The notes below the pieces were generated by a model. The model was not told the DNA's origin and made no database searches. It saw only the letters and a list, made by a program, of their open reading frames with translations. A stretch of DNA of 64,000 bases from Trochalopteron elliotii (Eukaryota; Chordata; Aves; Passeriformes; Leiothrichidae): contig JANPWX010000215.1 of assembly GCA_024734555.1 (NCBI GenBank), positions 940,012-1,004,011 of the forward strand, written 5' to 3'. Shown piece by piece: positions 63,015-64,000 of the stretch (positions are counted from its first letter, which is position 1; the number at the start of each line of letters is the position of its first letter). Made by a program: the position numbers and the translations under genes.

Positions 63015-64000
63015 TTCAAAGCCACAGCAGGAGAGTGAAAATGTGTGACTGCTTGAAAAAGTGTGGTGCCTTGTGAGGAAGTGATGCAAGCTTGAGTCCT
63101 CTCATGCTGGGGACATTTTACAAAGGTCCTCTTGTCTCTGAACTACAGAAAAGATGGAAGTGTGCAGGCACCACTGCCTTGGTTCACTGGGATTTTTAAT
63201 AAAAGCATTTCTGCCCTCTGTGTTGTCTACAGAGATTACTCCTGATGTGGGATTGGTGCTAACAGGTTCTGAGGATCCCGATGAGACATATTCATGGCCT
63301 TGGTGCTGAACAGCTTAGGTGTGTTAAGGTAACAGAAGTCCTTAGTATTTATATAAGCAAAGAAACTTTACAGGGAATTTAGGAAATTCTGTTGATGAAA
63401 ACTGAGATATGTATAGAGCTTAGGCACCCAACAGCTTACTGTTTTTCAAAAGACAATTGACCCTTTAATGCTTTTCATGACAAATCTCATCTAAAAATAT
63501 TTCAGATAACCTGTTCACCCCATTGCAGTTGATTGATACTTTTCTACTGGTTTAGTTGCTTTCTACTTCTCTTGTCAGCTAACACTCAAACCATATCACT
63601 TTGTTGTCTGTAACATGACAGGTCAGATGTAAGGTCCAAGGAAGTCAATAGCCCTCTTTCAAATTACTTAAAAAGGGTATAGATAAAAATCTGATCTTAC
63701 AGTTCATATGAAAGCTGACACATAAAAAGTAAGTTTATTCTTCCTTTTTATAGAAAAGGAGCTTCACAGGAATAGGTCTCAGATGTCAATGCCATGGCAT
63801 GCATGAAATTCTGAATGCAAGTGGGGTTTTTTTGTGCACAGAATTACAGTACTCAGGAGAGGCACCCTCAGCCGCTGGAAAATGGAAATCAACATTGGAA
63901 AATTAGGTAACAGATTATGCTGCTCTTGCATAATTGGGTTTCTCATCACTTCCTACAAGCACAGCCAGTGTTTACCAGTGTGATGCTGAAGGATGCAAAT

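Larger units (their letters stand above)
61376..64000. other. Anonymous AT-rich sequence with simple repeats
   Basis: No gene recognised to the end of the window. Contains TTTA, TA and TTTG microsatellites and a poly-A run. Confidence 0.45.

Noticed and set aside
1..64000. CRISPR arrays, operons, bacterial promoters or phage genes
   Set aside because: The window is vertebrate nuclear DNA; no evenly spaced direct repeats with unique spacers and no dense coding.

Overview
The window reads as a stretch of bird nuclear genome, most likely a passerine. It is AT-rich. Several CR1 (chicken repeat 1) LINE 3' fragments carry the typical avian CR1 tail wording, and there are four or five solo-LTR-like segments of avian endogenous retroviruses plus many microsatellites. 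The bird call rests on the CR1 and LTR families. The passerine call is weaker and comes from the look of the LTRs at 16.2, 36.6 and 48.2 kb.

I could not identify any host protein-coding exon, tRNA, rRNA, snoRNA or known microRNA. Most open frames are under about 130 codons, as expected by chance in six frames over 64 kb; the longest ones fall inside the CR1 copy at 26.8-27.8 kb and the LTR copy at 17.9-18.4 kb. The window is best described as intergenic, or as the interior of a very large intron. The sequence alone cannot separate these two.

Layout: 0-9.5 kb is anonymous AT-rich sequence with small simple repeats. At 9.5-10.6 kb there is an old, heavily diverged CR1 copy, with two hairpins in or just after it. 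At 16.19-16.63 kb there is a solo LTR (minus) with TG/CA ends and a 4-bp target duplication. At 17.94-18.43 kb a second LTR (minus) abuts a 9-N assembly gap and carries a local 39-bp tandem expansion. The stretch 18.4-25.2 kb is anonymous. CR1 fragments sit at 25.26-25.46 kb (plus) and 26.8-27.85 kb (plus, the best preserved, with a recognisable reverse transcriptase FADD box). A short CR1 tail lies at 31.29-31.41 kb (minus). An LTR-like block is at 36.56-37.14 kb (plus). A 737-bp LTR (minus) at 48.17-48.90 kb contains a double AAT array. At 49.7-50.2 kb a degenerate minisatellite is interrupted by a CR1 tail. At 55.97-56.67 kb is a plus-strand copy of the same LTR family as the one at 17.95-18.43 kb. 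CR1 tails follow at 57.05 kb and 61.0-61.4 kb (both minus).

Nothing here works together as a pathway. The history is one of repeat layering: an ancient CR1, then younger CR1 tails, then solo LTRs left after recombination between the two ends of proviruses, then slippage at microsatellites. I found no convincing sign of a new biological system. The best second-look items are the tandem expansion at the gap, the CR1-split minisatellite and three strong inverted repeats.
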